A stretch of 64,000 bases of DNA from Deinococcales bacterium. Lineage in GTDB: Bacteria; Deinococcota; Deinococci; Deinococcales; JAAFIG01. Positions within the stretch are counted from its first letter, which is position 1. Every line of letters begins with the position of its first letter. Below are positions 35,145 to 43,724 of the stretch, one piece after another. Location: contig JAAFIG010000003.1 in the NCBI GenBank assembly GCA_013298595.1, positions 164,460 through 228,459 of the forward strand, read 5' to 3'. The notes beneath the pieces were generated by a model. It saw only the letters and a program-made list of their open reading frames with translations. It made no database searches and had not been told where the DNA came from. A program made the position numbers and the translations under genes.

Positions 35145-35563
35145 GGTTGCCGCCAATCCTCGAGTTTTAAGTTCGGGAAATACTGAAAATCTGAAGTATT
35201 GTGTGTGACTATAATCAAACCATAGGTTAAAGCGACGGCGGCAATATATAAATCTTCGTTTCCTGCTGGCGTGGCTGAACCAGTCAAGAGATGATTTTGT
35301 TTCAATTGAATTTTTAACTGAGCGGCTGTGATGGCGACTTCTTGGTCGAAATTGAGGATATGAATATCCTTCAGTAAAGCATTGGTTAAGTATTCATACC
35401 GCTCCCGACTTTTGGGCTGAAGTAAAAAACCTTGCTCGAGTTCCATACAGGTGATACTCGAGGTTGCCAAATCAGCTTTCGGATACTTTAAGAATTGTGC
35501 CTCAACGTGTGGATCACCTCGCACGTAATCACTGATGACATTGGTATCTAACAAGTAACGCAT
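35141..35563 (-). CDS. PIN-domain (VapC-like) toxin
   Basis: 140 residues of the PIN ribonuclease fold. The acidic cluster is present: Asp6 in YLLDTNVISDYV, Glu41/Glu43 in ITCMELEQG, Asp104 in GNEDLYIAAVA and Asp125 in HNTSDFQYFP. VapC toxins cut tRNA or rRNA. It overlaps the antitoxin by one base (TGATG) and purN by four (TTGA), so it is translated within the purine cluster. No lesion is visible; the pair looks functional. Confidence 0.9.
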   Translation of the reverse strand: MRYLLDTNVISDYVRGDPHVEAQFLKYPKADLATSSITCMELEQGFLLQPKSRERYEYLTNALLKDIHILNFDQEVAITAAQLKIQLKQNHLLTGSATPAGNEDLYIAAVALTYGLIIVTHNTSDFQYFPNLKLEDWRQP

Positions 35564-35868
35564 CAGCTATTCTCGTCTTCAAAGGGATTAGAAATCACCA
35601 CAGGACTGCGTTCTCGAGGGAAAGGGTCAGGTTCGTCTTTCAAATGAGGTCTGTTTTCAGTAAAAATTCGTGCCATTTCAATAGACCAACCACGCTCTAC
35701 AATTTCGCGTTGCTGCTGCGTGAGGCTGGCTAATTCTTCTGGAGTGGGAACAGGGCGTTCGTTGACAATATTCACATCCAAATGCACCCGTTTTTGCTGA
35801 CCATTTCGCAATGCCACCAGGATTTGCTGCACCTCGAGTTCAAATTCATCCACAGTCATGGTTTTCAT
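35563..35868 (-). CDS. Antitoxin partner of the PIN toxin
   Basis: 101 residues, acidic at the C-terminus (PHLKDEPDPFPRERSPVVIS), with MKTMTVDEFELEVQQILVAL at the start. The family is not recognised with confidence; the position before and overlapping a PIN toxin identifies its role. AGAGGTG lies 5 nt before the ATG. ATG 35859 is an alternative start. Confidence 0.7.
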   Translation of the reverse strand: MKTMTVDEFELEVQQILVALRNGQQKRVHLDVNIVNERPVPTPEELASLTQQQREIVERGWSIEMARIFTENRPHLKDEPDPFPRERSPVVISNPFEDENS

Positions 35869-35889
35869 GGTTCACCTCTTAGCCTGAGT

Positions 35890-37245
35890 CTAGCGAATTT
35901 CCGAGACCAATTCAGCCGCTAATCCAACATACATTTCAGGGCGCATCTCGAGAAGGCGTTTCTTATCAGCTTCTGGAATCTCGAGGCTTTGGATAAAAGC
36001 TCGCATGGTTGCTGCATCCACGTTTTCACCTCGAGTTAAATCCTTCATGCGTTCATAGCCGTTTGGTACGTTGTATTTTCGCATCACGGTTTGAATCGGT
36101 TCGGCGAGAAGCATCCATTCATGTTCGAGATCAGCGGCGATTCTGGTGTGGTTCACTTCGAGTTTAGCAATGCCTGCTTTTAAGCTCGAGAAAGCAATGA
36201 CTGTGTGCGCTAAGCCCACACCAATGTTTCGCAGTGCGCTCGAGTCGGATAAATCGCGTTGCAACCTCGAGACTTCAAGTTTAGAGGCAAGATGAGCAAA
36301 GGTCGCATTGGCAAGTCCTAAGTTCGCTTCGGCATTCTCAAAATCTATGGGATTAACTTTGTGTGGCATGGTACTCGAGCCGATTTCACCCGCCACGACG
36401 CGTTGTTTGAAATATCCAAGGCTGATGTACTGCCAAATATCCTGAGCGAATCCAAGGGCGATTTGATTGAAACGCATTAAATTATGAAAAACCTCGGCAA
36501 TAAAATCATGTGATTCAATTTGCGTGGTTAAAGGGTTGTACGTTAAACCCAAACCAGTTACAAAAGCTCGAGCTAATTCACGCCAATTTGCATTGGGGTA
36601 CGCACTGGTGTGTGCATTAAAATTCCCCACTGCCCCAGCGAATTTCCCAAGATATTCTTGAACCTCGAGTTGCTTAAACTGGCGTTGCCAACGGTACACA
36701 AACACTGCCAGTTCCTTACCCAAAGTGGTTGGACTGGCAGGCTGTCCGTGCGTGCGTGCCATCATCGGCACGGACTGATGCAACACAGCCAAACTCGAAA
36801 CAGAACTCATCACCTCGAGCAACAACGGTTGCACCTGTGTTTTCAAAGCATCACGTAACATCAATGCATACGCTAAATTGTTAATATCCTCGGACGTACA
36901 CGCAAAATGCACAAACTCACCAACATCTTCTAAACTCGAGCCTTTGAATTTCTCACGAATAAAATACTCAACTGCTTTCACATCATGCCGCGTGGTGCGT
37001 TCGATCTCCTTAATTCGTTCAGCATCAGAAACCGAAAAATTGGATTTGAAATTCTCGAGCAACACAATCTCAGATTGAGTCAAAACACGAATACTCTCGA
37101 GCTGAGCTTTTGTTAAAAACTCCAACCACTCGAGTTCAACAACCACACGATACTTCATCAAAGCAAACTCAGAAACAAAATCCTCGAGCGGCTGAGTCAC
37201 CCGAGCATACCGCCCATCAATCGGAGAAATACTTTTGATACTCAT
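35890..37245 (-). CDS. purB: Adenylosuccinate lyase
   Basis: PurB removes fumarate from SAICAR and from adenylosuccinate, acting twice in purine synthesis. 451 residues, close to the E. coli-type enzyme. The signature loop is GEIGSSTMPHKVNPIDFENA with the catalytic Ser; the catalytic His is in ARTHGQPASPTTLGKE; the N-terminus has SPIDGRYARVTQPLEDF. The ribosome-binding core GAGG is the end of a CTCGAGG 6-8 nt before the ATG. It is preceded by a 460-bp gap with three repeat elements and followed by a toxin-antitoxin pair 22 bp away. Confidence 0.96.
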   Translation of the reverse strand: MSIKSISPIDGRYARVTQPLEDFVSEFALMKYRVVVELEWLEFLTKAQLESIRVLTQSEIVLLENFKSNFSVSDAERIKEIERTTRHDVKAVEYFIREKFKGSSLEDVGEFVHFACTSEDINNLAYALMLRDALKTQVQPLLLEVMSSVSSLAVLHQSVPMMARTHGQPASPTTLGKELAVFVYRWQRQFKQLEVQEYLGKFAGAVGNFNAHTSAYPNANWRELARAFVTGLGLTYNPLTTQIESHDFIAEVFHNLMRFNQIALGFAQDIWQYISLGYFKQRVVAGEIGSSTMPHKVNPIDFENAEANLGLANATFAHLASKLEVSRLQRDLSDSSALRNIGVGLAHTVIAFSSLKAGIAKLEVNHTRIAADLEHEWMLLAEPIQTVMRKYNVPNGYERMKDLTRGENVDAATMRAFIQSLEIPEADKKRLLEMRPEMYVGLAAELVSEIR

Positions 37246-37269
37246 ACGAACCTCGAGAACAATGTTTTT

Positions 37270-37384
37270 GTAGGGGCGAACCCCTGTGTTCGCCCTGTGA
37301 CCAGCGATTGAACTACAATCTTGATATTCTCAATTTTTGACCATTGAATTGGATTCTCAGGGAGGGTACAAGACCCTCCGCTAC
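37270..37384. repeat. GTAGGGG element copy A (115 bp)
   Basis: Left hairpin GTAGGGGCGAACCCCTGTGT then TCGCCC; about 60 bp of AT-rich middle with GATTGAACTACAATCTTGAT; right hairpin AGGGAGGGTACAAGACCCTC then CGCTAC. The termini form a short inverted repeat (GTAGgGG/CcgCTAC). First of three head-to-tail copies between purB and purM. Confidence 0.85.
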
Positions 37385-37402
37385 GAAAAACATCCATAAC
37401 CC

Positions 37403-37531
37403 GTAGGGGCGAACCTCGTGTTCGCCCTGTGGTTAGCGATTGAATTACAATCTCAATATTCTTGATTTGTTTTTGGGTGCTGAACAATTGAATGTTGTTT
37501 CCAGCAGGGCGATGACAAGCATCGCCCCTAC
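37403..37531. repeat. GTAGGGG element copy B (129 bp)
   Basis: Left hairpin GTAGGGGCGAACCTCGTGTT then CGCCC; right hairpin AGGGCGATGACAAGCATCGC then CCCTAC. The middle shares GCGATTGAATTACAATCT with copy A. Copies A and B are separated by 18 bp containing CATCCATAACCC. Confidence 0.88.
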
Positions 37532-37561
37532 GAAAGGCTGAATTGACATTGCCCTTAACCC

Positions 37562-37691
37562 GTAGGGGCGAACCTCGTGTTCGCCCAGTGACCAACGATT
37601 GTATGATTTTTTCAAATCTCGAGACTTGTTTTTCCAGACCTGACCATTGAATTTTGTTCTTGGCAGGGCGGATATGGGAGTCCACCCCTAC
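37562..37691. repeat. GTAGGGG element copy C (130 bp)
   Basis: Left hairpin as in copy B (GTAGGGGCGAACCTCGTGTT then CGCCC); right end AGGGCGGATATGGGAGTCCA then CCCCTAC. The middle shares ACCATTGAATT with copy A. It ends 18 bp before the purM stop. Confidence 0.85.
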
Positions 37692-37708
37692 AGAATGGAT
37701 GTTGAATT

Positions 37709-40012
37709 TCATTGCAGCACCACACCTTCGTTGACTCGAGGGATGATTTCGCCAATGAGGTATACGTCGTCGCCGAGTATCTCGAGGGCTTGTATTAATT
37801 GTTGTTCTGGAATGATGACGGTCATACCGATGCCCATGTTGAAGGCGTGGTATGCGTCTCGTTCGGTTAATTTGGCTCGCTCGAGAATCAGTTTGAAAAT
37901 GCTGGGGATGCGCCATGTGCCGCGTTTGATCCAAGCAGTTTTATTTTTGGGTAGGGTGCGTGGAATGTTGTCCCAGAGTCCGCCGCCTGTGATGTGTGCC
38001 ATGGCACGAATATCGATACCTGATTCCTCGAGGGCATTGATGTGGTCTAAGTACGAACGGTGTGGCATGAGGAGCGCTTCGCCGATGGTCATGCCTTCAA
38101 GATCAGCTCGAGGTTTGTTCCAATTCAGTCCTGCGAGGGTTTTTCGGGCGAGGCTGTATCCGTTGGTGTGCAGTCCACTCGAGGGGAGGGCAAGGATGCA
38201 ATCGCCAATTTCGACTCGAGTACCATCTATGAGCTTGCCATGCTCGAGACTGCCGACCATTGTGCCTGCTACGTCTGATTCACCGCTTTTGTAGACTCCG
38301 GGCATTTCGGCTGTTTCACCGCCAAGAATCACGCAATTGGCGGCTCGGCAGGCTTCTGCCATGCTCGAGACGATGGTGGCGACCCATTCGGCTTTGAGGG
38401 TGTTGGCTGCGATGTAATCCAGAAAGAACAATGGTTTTGCACTTTGAACAAGTATGTCGTTGATACCATGATTGACGATGTCTGCGCCGATTCCTGTCCA
38501 ATTGCCTACTTTGGCTGCTACCATTGTTTTTGTGCCGACACCATCGGTACTGGCAACCAATAATGGGCGTTGCATACTTTGTAAACTCGAGATGTCGAAC
38601 ACACCACCGAATGCTCCAACACCTGCGATCACTCGAGCATCGTGGGTGGATCGTACTGCGTCTTGCATCAGGGTGACTGCTCGAGTTCCTTCGGCGATGT
38701 TGACTCCTGCTTGGGCGTAGGCGTCGGCTGGGTTAGGCGAAGCCATGTTGGTTTGACCAATGTCGGTTCGGTAGTGTGCGCCTTCAAAGCCGATCTTCGA
38801 GATTCCTGCATAGGCTTTTTTCAGGGCTTGCTCGAGGTTTTTGCCTGTGGCACTGATACTGAGTACTCGTCCGCCACTTGAGAGGATTTTGTTGTTCTCG
38901 AGTTTTGTGCCTGCATGAAATGCCATCAGGTCGTCTGGGAGATGCTCGAGTCCGTGTACTTCAAAACCCGTTGTGTATTCTTCTGGGTAGCCACCACTTG
39001 CCATGACCACGGTGGCACAAGATTCGTTTTTCCAGATTGGCTCGAGGTTAGCTAAATTTCCATCTATGCAAGCATCAATAATCTCGAGTAAATCTGTTTC
39101 GAGCAGCGGCAATTGCACTTGGGTTTCTGGGTCACCAAACCGAGCGTTAAACTCGAGGACACGGATGCCATCTTCGGTGAGCATAACGCCTGGGTACAGC
39201 ACACCTTTGAATGGTTCACCTCGAGCTGCCATACCCTCGAGTATCGGTTGCACAACGCTGATTCGGATTTCCTCGAGGAGTTCAGCACTGATGTCTGAGG
39301 CTGGGGCGTATGCTCCCATGCCGCCTGTATTCAAGCCATGATCTCCGTCCAAAGCGCGTTTATGATCCCTTGCGGGTGGCATCATCTTGGCGGTTGTTCC
39401 ATCACAAAAACACAAGGCGCTGACTTCGCGTCCAGAAAGGCGTTCTTCAATCACCACAGTTTGTCCAGCTTCGCCAAAAGCTCCAGAAAACATTTGTGTG
39501 ATGGCATACTCGGCTTGTTCTACCGTATCGCAAATCAGTACACCTTTTCCTAATGCCAGCCCATCGGCTTTAATCACAAAACCTTCGGTATTAAAAGGAA
39601 AGTCACGCACGACTTCTAAGCCATCCTCGAGATTCTGACAAACCGCAAAATCGGCTGTTGGCACATTGCAAGAACGCATCATGGTTTTGGCAAAGGCTTT
39701 GCTCCACTCGAGTTTAGCGGCGGCTTGACTCGCCCCGAAAACCCGTAATCCTTTTTGTTCAAAGACATCCACAATCCCAGCTGCCAGTGGGTCGTCTGGT
39801 CCAATGATGGTGAGATCAATTTTTTGTGACACTGCAAACTCGAGCAATGCTGGTATATCCGTGGCTTTGATTGGTACATTCTCGAGTTTTGAATGTGAAG
39901 CTGTGCCACCGTTACCTGGGGCAACAAAAACTTTTTTGGCTCGAGGGCTTTGTAATACTTTCCATGCAATCGCGTGTTCGCGTCCGCCACCACCAACAAT
40001 CAAAATTCGCAT
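37709..40012 (-). CDS. purD-purM: Fused GAR synthetase / AIR synthetase (PurD-PurM)
   Basis: One 767-residue chain. Residues 1-422 are PurD (GAR synthetase, ATP-grasp): MRILIVGGGGREHAIAWKVL, IKADGLALGKGV and VLEFNARFGDPETQ. Residues 423-767 are PurM (AIR synthetase), opening at an internal Met: YAQAGVNIAEGTRAV, then ASTDGVGTKTMVA, GGETAEMPGVY and HITGGGLWDNI. There is almost no linker. Domain order matches yeast Ade5,7 and the front of animal GART; such fusions are rare in bacteria. PurN is in the same cluster but separate. ATG 40012 is used; the upstream frame is translated repeat. The gap to purF is 76 bp. Confidence 0.95.
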   Translation of the reverse strand: MRILIVGGGGREHAIAWKVLQSPRAKKVFVAPGNGGTASHSKLENVPIKATDIPALLEFAVSQKIDLTIIGPDDPLAAGIVDVFEQKGLRVFGASQAAAKLEWSKAFAKTMMRSCNVPTADFAVCQNLEDGLEVVRDFPFNTEGFVIKADGLALGKGVLICDTVEQAEYAITQMFSGAFGEAGQTVVIEERLSGREVSALCFCDGTTAKMMPPARDHKRALDGDHGLNTGGMGAYAPASDISAELLEEIRISVVQPILEGMAARGEPFKGVLYPGVMLTEDGIRVLEFNARFGDPETQVQLPLLETDLLEIIDACIDGNLANLEPIWKNESCATVVMASGGYPEEYTTGFEVHGLEHLPDDLMAFHAGTKLENNKILSSGGRVLSISATGKNLEQALKKAYAGISKIGFEGAHYRTDIGQTNMASPNPADAYAQAGVNIAEGTRAVTLMQDAVRSTHDARVIAGVGAFGGVFDISSLQSMQRPLLVASTDGVGTKTMVAAKVGNWTGIGADIVNHGINDILVQSAKPLFFLDYIAANTLKAEWVATIVSSMAEACRAANCVILGGETAEMPGVYKSGESDVAGTMVGSLEHGKLIDGTRVEIGDCILALPSSGLHTNGYSLARKTLAGLNWNKPRADLEGMTIGEALLMPHRSYLDHINALEESGIDIRAMAHITGGGLWDNIPRTLPKNKTAWIKRGTWRIPSIFKLILERAKLTERDAYHAFNMGIGMTVIIPEQQLIQALEILGDDVYLIGEIIPRVNEGVVLQ

Positions 40013-40027
40013 TTTCTGCCCCTCACC

Positions 40028-40051
40028 GTAGGGGCGGGGCTTGCCTCGCCC
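40028..40051. repeat. GTAGGGG-family hairpin in the purD leader
   Basis: GTAGGGGCGGGGCTTGCCTC then GCCC, a stem with one G:T-type change. It lies 16-39 bp upstream of the purD start codon and the purD frame is open through it back to a GTG at 40057. It could mask or expose the ribosome-binding site. Confidence 0.75.
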
Positions 40052-40088
40052 TTGCACCCACGTAATTTATTTTGTGCTTTAACTTCTT

Positions 40089-41594
40089 TCACACGCCCTC
40101 GAAAACATTTTTATCTCGAGTTTCAGCAAAGAGCCATTCTGGAATTTTTAAGGGGTAGTTACCCGTCATGCAGGCGTAGCAATGCCCTGTGTCGGCAGCT
40201 GGTACATCGGTATTGCTGATCGCGGCTCGTAAGCCTTCTTCTGTTATGTACGCGAGGCTGTCTGCGCCAATATGCACTCGGATTTCCTCGAGACTGCGGT
40301 TATGAGCAATTAACTGCCCGCGTGTTGCCATGTCCACGCCCATAAAGCATGGGTGGCGAATGGGTGGGCAAGCAACGCGCAGGTGAACCTCGAGTGCGCC
40401 TGCATCACGCAGAAGTTTCACCAGTGGTCCTGAGGTTGTGCCTCGGACAATGCTGTCGTCTATCAGCACAACGCGTTTGCCTGCTAAGTTAGCGCGTAAT
40501 GGATTGTATTTGAGTTGCATGCCAATTTCACGCAAACTCTGGTCTGGGGTAATAAAAGTGCGTCCGATGTATCTGTTTTTAATCAGACCTTCGGTGTACG
40601 GGATGCCACTCTCGAGACTATACCCAATGCCGTGTGGTGTGGCGCTATCTGGTACAGCAACCACAACATCTGCTTCGACAGGGGCTTCTTTGGCAAGTCT
40701 GCGTCCAATGCGTTGCCGCACATCGTGAACAACATTACCCTCGAGGTTGGTGTCTGGACGAGCAAAGTACACGTATTCAAAGCTGCACATGGCAAGTTGT
40801 TTGTGATGCTCGAGTTTTAAGCTGGTGACACCGCGCTGATCTATGCGAATAATTTCGCCTGGTTCGATGTCTCGGATAAATTCTGCGCCAATGGTGTTAA
40901 GGGCGCAGCTTTCTGAGGCAAAAACCCAGCCATTATCGCCAAGTTTACCCAAGCAAAGTGGGCGCAATCCTTGTAGGTCCCGCACGCCATAAACGGCATC
41001 CTTGGTGAGAACACCTAGTGTGTACGCACCTTCAGCCTCGAGCATAAAACTAATCAGTTGTGATTGCCAAAAATCCACGTCTTTGATGTTTACACTTGAG
41101 CCATTTTCGGTTTTCACTCGAGCGGTTTCAAAACCTGATAATTGCGTTGGTACAGCCAGCATATAGGTCAGAACTTCGCTGTCGGAAGTGCTGCTTAAAC
41201 CACCACCACGCTCGAGCAGGCGTTTACGGAGCGTATGGGCATTGGTCAGGTTGCCGTTATGCGCTACCGAAAGTGGTCCATGAAGCGTTTCGATCAAGTA
41301 CGGTTGTGCATTTTTCACATGACTCGAGCCAGTGGTGCTGTACCTAGTGTGTCCAATGGCGTGTGTGCCTTGTAGCATTTCGAGGTTATCTTCTTTAAAA
41401 ACCTGAGAAACCAAACCCATATCCTTATGGATTTTGGCAGTGTTTCCATCAGAACTGACAATGCCTGCGCTTTCTTGCCCTCGGTGTTGCAAGGCGTACA
41501 AGGCAAAGAAAGTGACTCTTGGCACATCCCGATTTGGGGCGTAGACCGCGAAAACACCGCATTCTTCGTGCGGTTTATCATCAAAAACGTTCAT
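40089..41594 (-). CDS. purF: Amidophosphoribosyltransferase
   Basis: PurF makes phosphoribosylamine from PRPP and glutamine, the committed purine step. 501 residues. The propeptide MNVFDDKPHEE precedes Cys12 of CGVFAVY, which becomes the N-terminal nucleophile. The PRPP loop is VVLIDDSIVRGTTS. Cysteines in HPCFMGVDMA and GHCYACMTG indicate the oxygen-sensitive [4Fe-4S] type as in Bacillus. The start has GAGG from CTCGAGGTTGCACGG. It heads the cluster and is divergent from dcd. Confidence 0.96.
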   Translation of the reverse strand: MNVFDDKPHEECGVFAVYAPNRDVPRVTFFALYALQHRGQESAGIVSSDGNTAKIHKDMGLVSQVFKEDNLEMLQGTHAIGHTRYSTTGSSHVKNAQPYLIETLHGPLSVAHNGNLTNAHTLRKRLLERGGGLSSTSDSEVLTYMLAVPTQLSGFETARVKTENGSSVNIKDVDFWQSQLISFMLEAEGAYTLGVLTKDAVYGVRDLQGLRPLCLGKLGDNGWVFASESCALNTIGAEFIRDIEPGEIIRIDQRGVTSLKLEHHKQLAMCSFEYVYFARPDTNLEGNVVHDVRQRIGRRLAKEAPVEADVVVAVPDSATPHGIGYSLESGIPYTEGLIKNRYIGRTFITPDQSLREIGMQLKYNPLRANLAGKRVVLIDDSIVRGTTSGPLVKLLRDAGALEVHLRVACPPIRHPCFMGVDMATRGQLIAHNRSLEEIRVHIGADSLAYITEEGLRAAISNTDVPAADTGHCYACMTGNYPLKIPEWLFAETRDKNVFEGV

Positions 41595-41709
41595 CCGTGC
41601 AACCTCGAGCGGGTAGGTTCAATCACGTTTACCCAGTGTTTCAAAAAAAGTCGGGATGGTCAAGACAGCCCTGTCCTTGCACTGGGTACAAACTGTTATG
41701 CTAGTGCTT

Positions 41710-42273
41710 ATGATTCAACCCGATTGGTGGATTCGGCAAAAAGCGCTCGAGGAAGGCATGATTGAACCTTTTGCAGATCGGCAAGTACGTAAAAATGCTG
41801 ATGGCAGTGGTGTGATTAGCTTTGGAGTCTCGAGTTTTGGTTATGATTTACGAGCTGCCAGAGAATGGAAAATCTTTGTCAATGCTTTTAATACCGTAGT
41901 AGATCCAAAGAATTTTGATCCTCGAGCTTTTATTGACTTTGAAGGCGATGAAGTGATTATTCCACCGAATAGTTTTGTACTGGCTCGCAGTGTTGAGTAT
42001 ATGCGAATCCCTGATAATGTGATGGTGGTGGCGCTGGGGAAATCCACATATGCCCGCGTCGGAATTGTTGCCAATGTAACGCCTTTAGAACCGGGTTGGG
42101 AAGGTCATGTCACCCTCGAGTTTAGTAACACCACACCGTTGCCTGCCAAAATGTATGCCAATGAAGGCTGTGTGCAACTGCTATTCTTTGAAGGACCAAA
42201 ACCCGAAGTGACTTACCGAGACCGCGCTGGTAAGTACCAAGGGCAAACGGGTGTCACACTGCCGCGTTTATAG
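41710..42273 (+). CDS. dcd: dCTP deaminase
   Basis: Converts dCTP to dUTP for thymidylate synthesis. 187 residues. Diagnostic motifs: [48 protein letters not shown] and [23 protein letters not shown] 41710 is preferred over earlier starts in the open frame because of an extended -10 box, TGTTATGCT (41694-41702), 7 nt upstream, and because it gives the usual N-terminus. It abuts rnhA tail to tail with no gap. Confidence 0.94.
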   Translation: MIQPDWWIRQKALEEGMIEPFADRQVRKNADGSGVISFGVSSFGYDLRAAREWKIFVNAFNTVVDPKNFDPRAFIDFEGDEVIIPPNSFVLARSVEYMRIPDNVMVVALGKSTYARVGIVANVTPLEPGWEGHVTLEFSNTTPLPAKMYANEGCVQLLFFEGPKPEVTYRDRAGKYQGQTGVTLPRL

Positions 42274-42741
42274 CTATAAAAACTTCTTTGCAGCGGCTCG
42301 AGCCAGTTGATCGCAACGTTCGTTGAGATCGTTACCTGCGTGTCCTTTGACCCAAGCCCATGAAATCTGGTGTTGGGTCTCGAGGGCAACCAGTTTTTCC
42401 CAGAGTTCTTTGTTCTTAACGGGTTGTTTGTCTTTGGTTTTCCAGCCATTGCGAATCCAGTTTTTCAGCCAACCATCTTCAAAGGCTTTGCGTAAATACT
42501 GCGAATCGGTGTACAAAGTCACAATACATGGGCTGTTTAATGCCTCGAGTGCACCAATCGCGGCTTGCAGTTCCATGCGGTTGTTGGTGCTGTTAGCTTC
42601 GCCACCACTTAACTCGAGCGTGCTGGTTTTACCGTTTTGATGGGTGTATTCGAGAACCGCCGCCCAACCGCCCGCGCCTGGGTTGCCAAGGCAGCTTCCA
42701 TCGGTGTGAATCGTGATTTGTTTACGTGGTGTGTCAGTCAT
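42274..42741 (-). CDS. rnhA: Ribonuclease HI
   Basis: Cuts RNA in RNA-DNA hybrids. 155 residues, standard length. The carboxylate triad is Asp14 in [12 protein letters not shown], Glu57 in NNRMELQAA and Asp79 in LYTDSQYL, with the fourth Asp in NERCDQLA. It is convergent with dcd and divergent from the RAM-domain gene across 35 bp. Confidence 0.95.
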   Translation of the reverse strand: MTDTPRKQITIHTDGSCLGNPGAGGWAAVLEYTHQNGKTSTLELSGGEANSTNNRMELQAAIGALEALNSPCIVTLYTDSQYLRKAFEDGWLKNWIRNGWKTKDKQPVKNKELWEKLVALETQHQISWAWVKGHAGNDLNERCDQLARAAAKKFL

Positions 42742-42776
42742 GCAGCTGTCAGATTAACATGGGCTATACTCGAGTC

Positions 42777-43061
42777 ATGATTACAGCCATTACTTTGGTA
42801 CGAGCCACTCGAGATGGTGTTTCCGAAACCGCGCAGCGTTTAGCTGCCATGCAGTACGTCTCGGAGTGTTATAGCGTGACTGGCGATTGGGATATTGTCT
42901 GTGTGTTGCGTTTGCCTCAATTTGAGGATTTAGATGCTGTAGTAACCAAGGAGTTACGTTTGATTCCTGGTATCGAGCGCACCCAAACCATGATGGCATT
43001 TAAGGCATATTCTAAAGATTTACTCGATCAAGGTTTTGGTATTGGTATGGATGAAAATTGA
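42777..43061 (+). CDS. Stand-alone RAM (Lrp/AsnC ligand-binding) domain protein
   Basis: 94 residues matching the C-terminal effector domain of Lrp/AsnC regulators (CYSVTGDWDIVCVLRL, TKELRLIPGIERTQTMMAFK) with no DNA-binding part. Such stand-alone RAM proteins bind amino acids and may modulate other regulators. TATACT at 42765-42770 is 6 nt before the ATG. The box overlaps a CTCGAG. Confidence 0.85.
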   Translation: MITAITLVRATRDGVSETAQRLAAMQYVSECYSVTGDWDIVCVLRLPQFEDLDAVVTKELRLIPGIERTQTMMAFKAYSKDLLDQGFGIGMDEN

Positions 43062-43086
43062 AACACTTTGAACAGCAAATCTGTGC

Positions 43087-43620
43087 TTATTTCAAATCAA
43101 TCAGTGCTTGGGTGGCAAGTTCGAGGTCTTTAGAAGCAGGGTCAAAACCTTCAAGCACTTGATAAACTGTGCCATCTGATTTGACCATCAGTGTGAATGG
43201 AATAAAGTACCCATTGCCTGGTGTGCCTTGCAGCTCGGAAATGAGGTTGGTGGTACTGCTGTGTTTGGGTGTCGCGCTGCGGCTTTCGTACCAAATATCG
43301 TATTTAACTGGGTTTTGGGTTAAAACATTTTCAAAAGTGCCACGTAACTCGCCAACATTGACTCCAATAATTTTAACTTTATCGCCAAATAATCCTTGTA
43401 AACGATCTAATTCTGGCATTTCACGACGGCATGGTCCGCACCACGAAGCCCAGAAGTTCAGCACCACAGGTTGACCACGCAAACTCGAGAGGCTGACAGG
43501 TTGCTTGGCTAAATTCCATAAATTCATGTCAGGTACAAGGTCGCCAGTTGCAATCATTCTTGTTTCTGCAAGTGCTACTACCGAAACCAATGCCAAACCA
43601 ATCAGCAAGAATTTTTTCAT
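43087..43620 (-). CDS. TlpA/ResA-like periplasmic thioredoxin
   Basis: 177 residues. A signal peptide (LLIGLALVSVVALAE) exports it; the thioredoxin fold has WASWCGPCRREMPEL with Cys61 and Cys64. The inserted helix region GDKVKIIGVNVGELRGTFEN is TlpA/ResA-like. Such proteins reduce apocytochrome c or other periplasmic disulfides, possibly receiving electrons from CcdA. TAAACT lies 5 nt before the ATG. Confidence 0.88.
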   Translation of the reverse strand: MKKFLLIGLALVSVVALAETRMIATGDLVPDMNLWNLAKQPVSLSSLRGQPVVLNFWASWCGPCRREMPELDRLQGLFGDKVKIIGVNVGELRGTFENVLTQNPVKYDIWYESRSATPKHSSTTNLISELQGTPGNGYFIPFTLMVKSDGTVYQVLEGFDPASKDLELATQALIDLK

Positions 43621-43724
43621 ACATCAGTTTACTACATCGTTACTGAACTGGGTACAAACACATTTTGCTTTGTCTGGGTTACGATACGCTCAAACCTCGA
43701 GACCGAGGTAATCAGGAGGTAATC

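Noticed and set aside
37270-37691. Possible CRISPR-like array
   Set aside because: Only three copies of 115-130 bp with hairpins at both ends and no regular short repeat/unique spacer pattern; no cas genes.
37242-37934. A 230-codon minus-strand frame across the repeat array and the purM 3' end
   Set aside because: Its sequence is translated repeat (RTRGSPLRV repeated three times) plus an out-of-frame shadow of PurM; no start signal.
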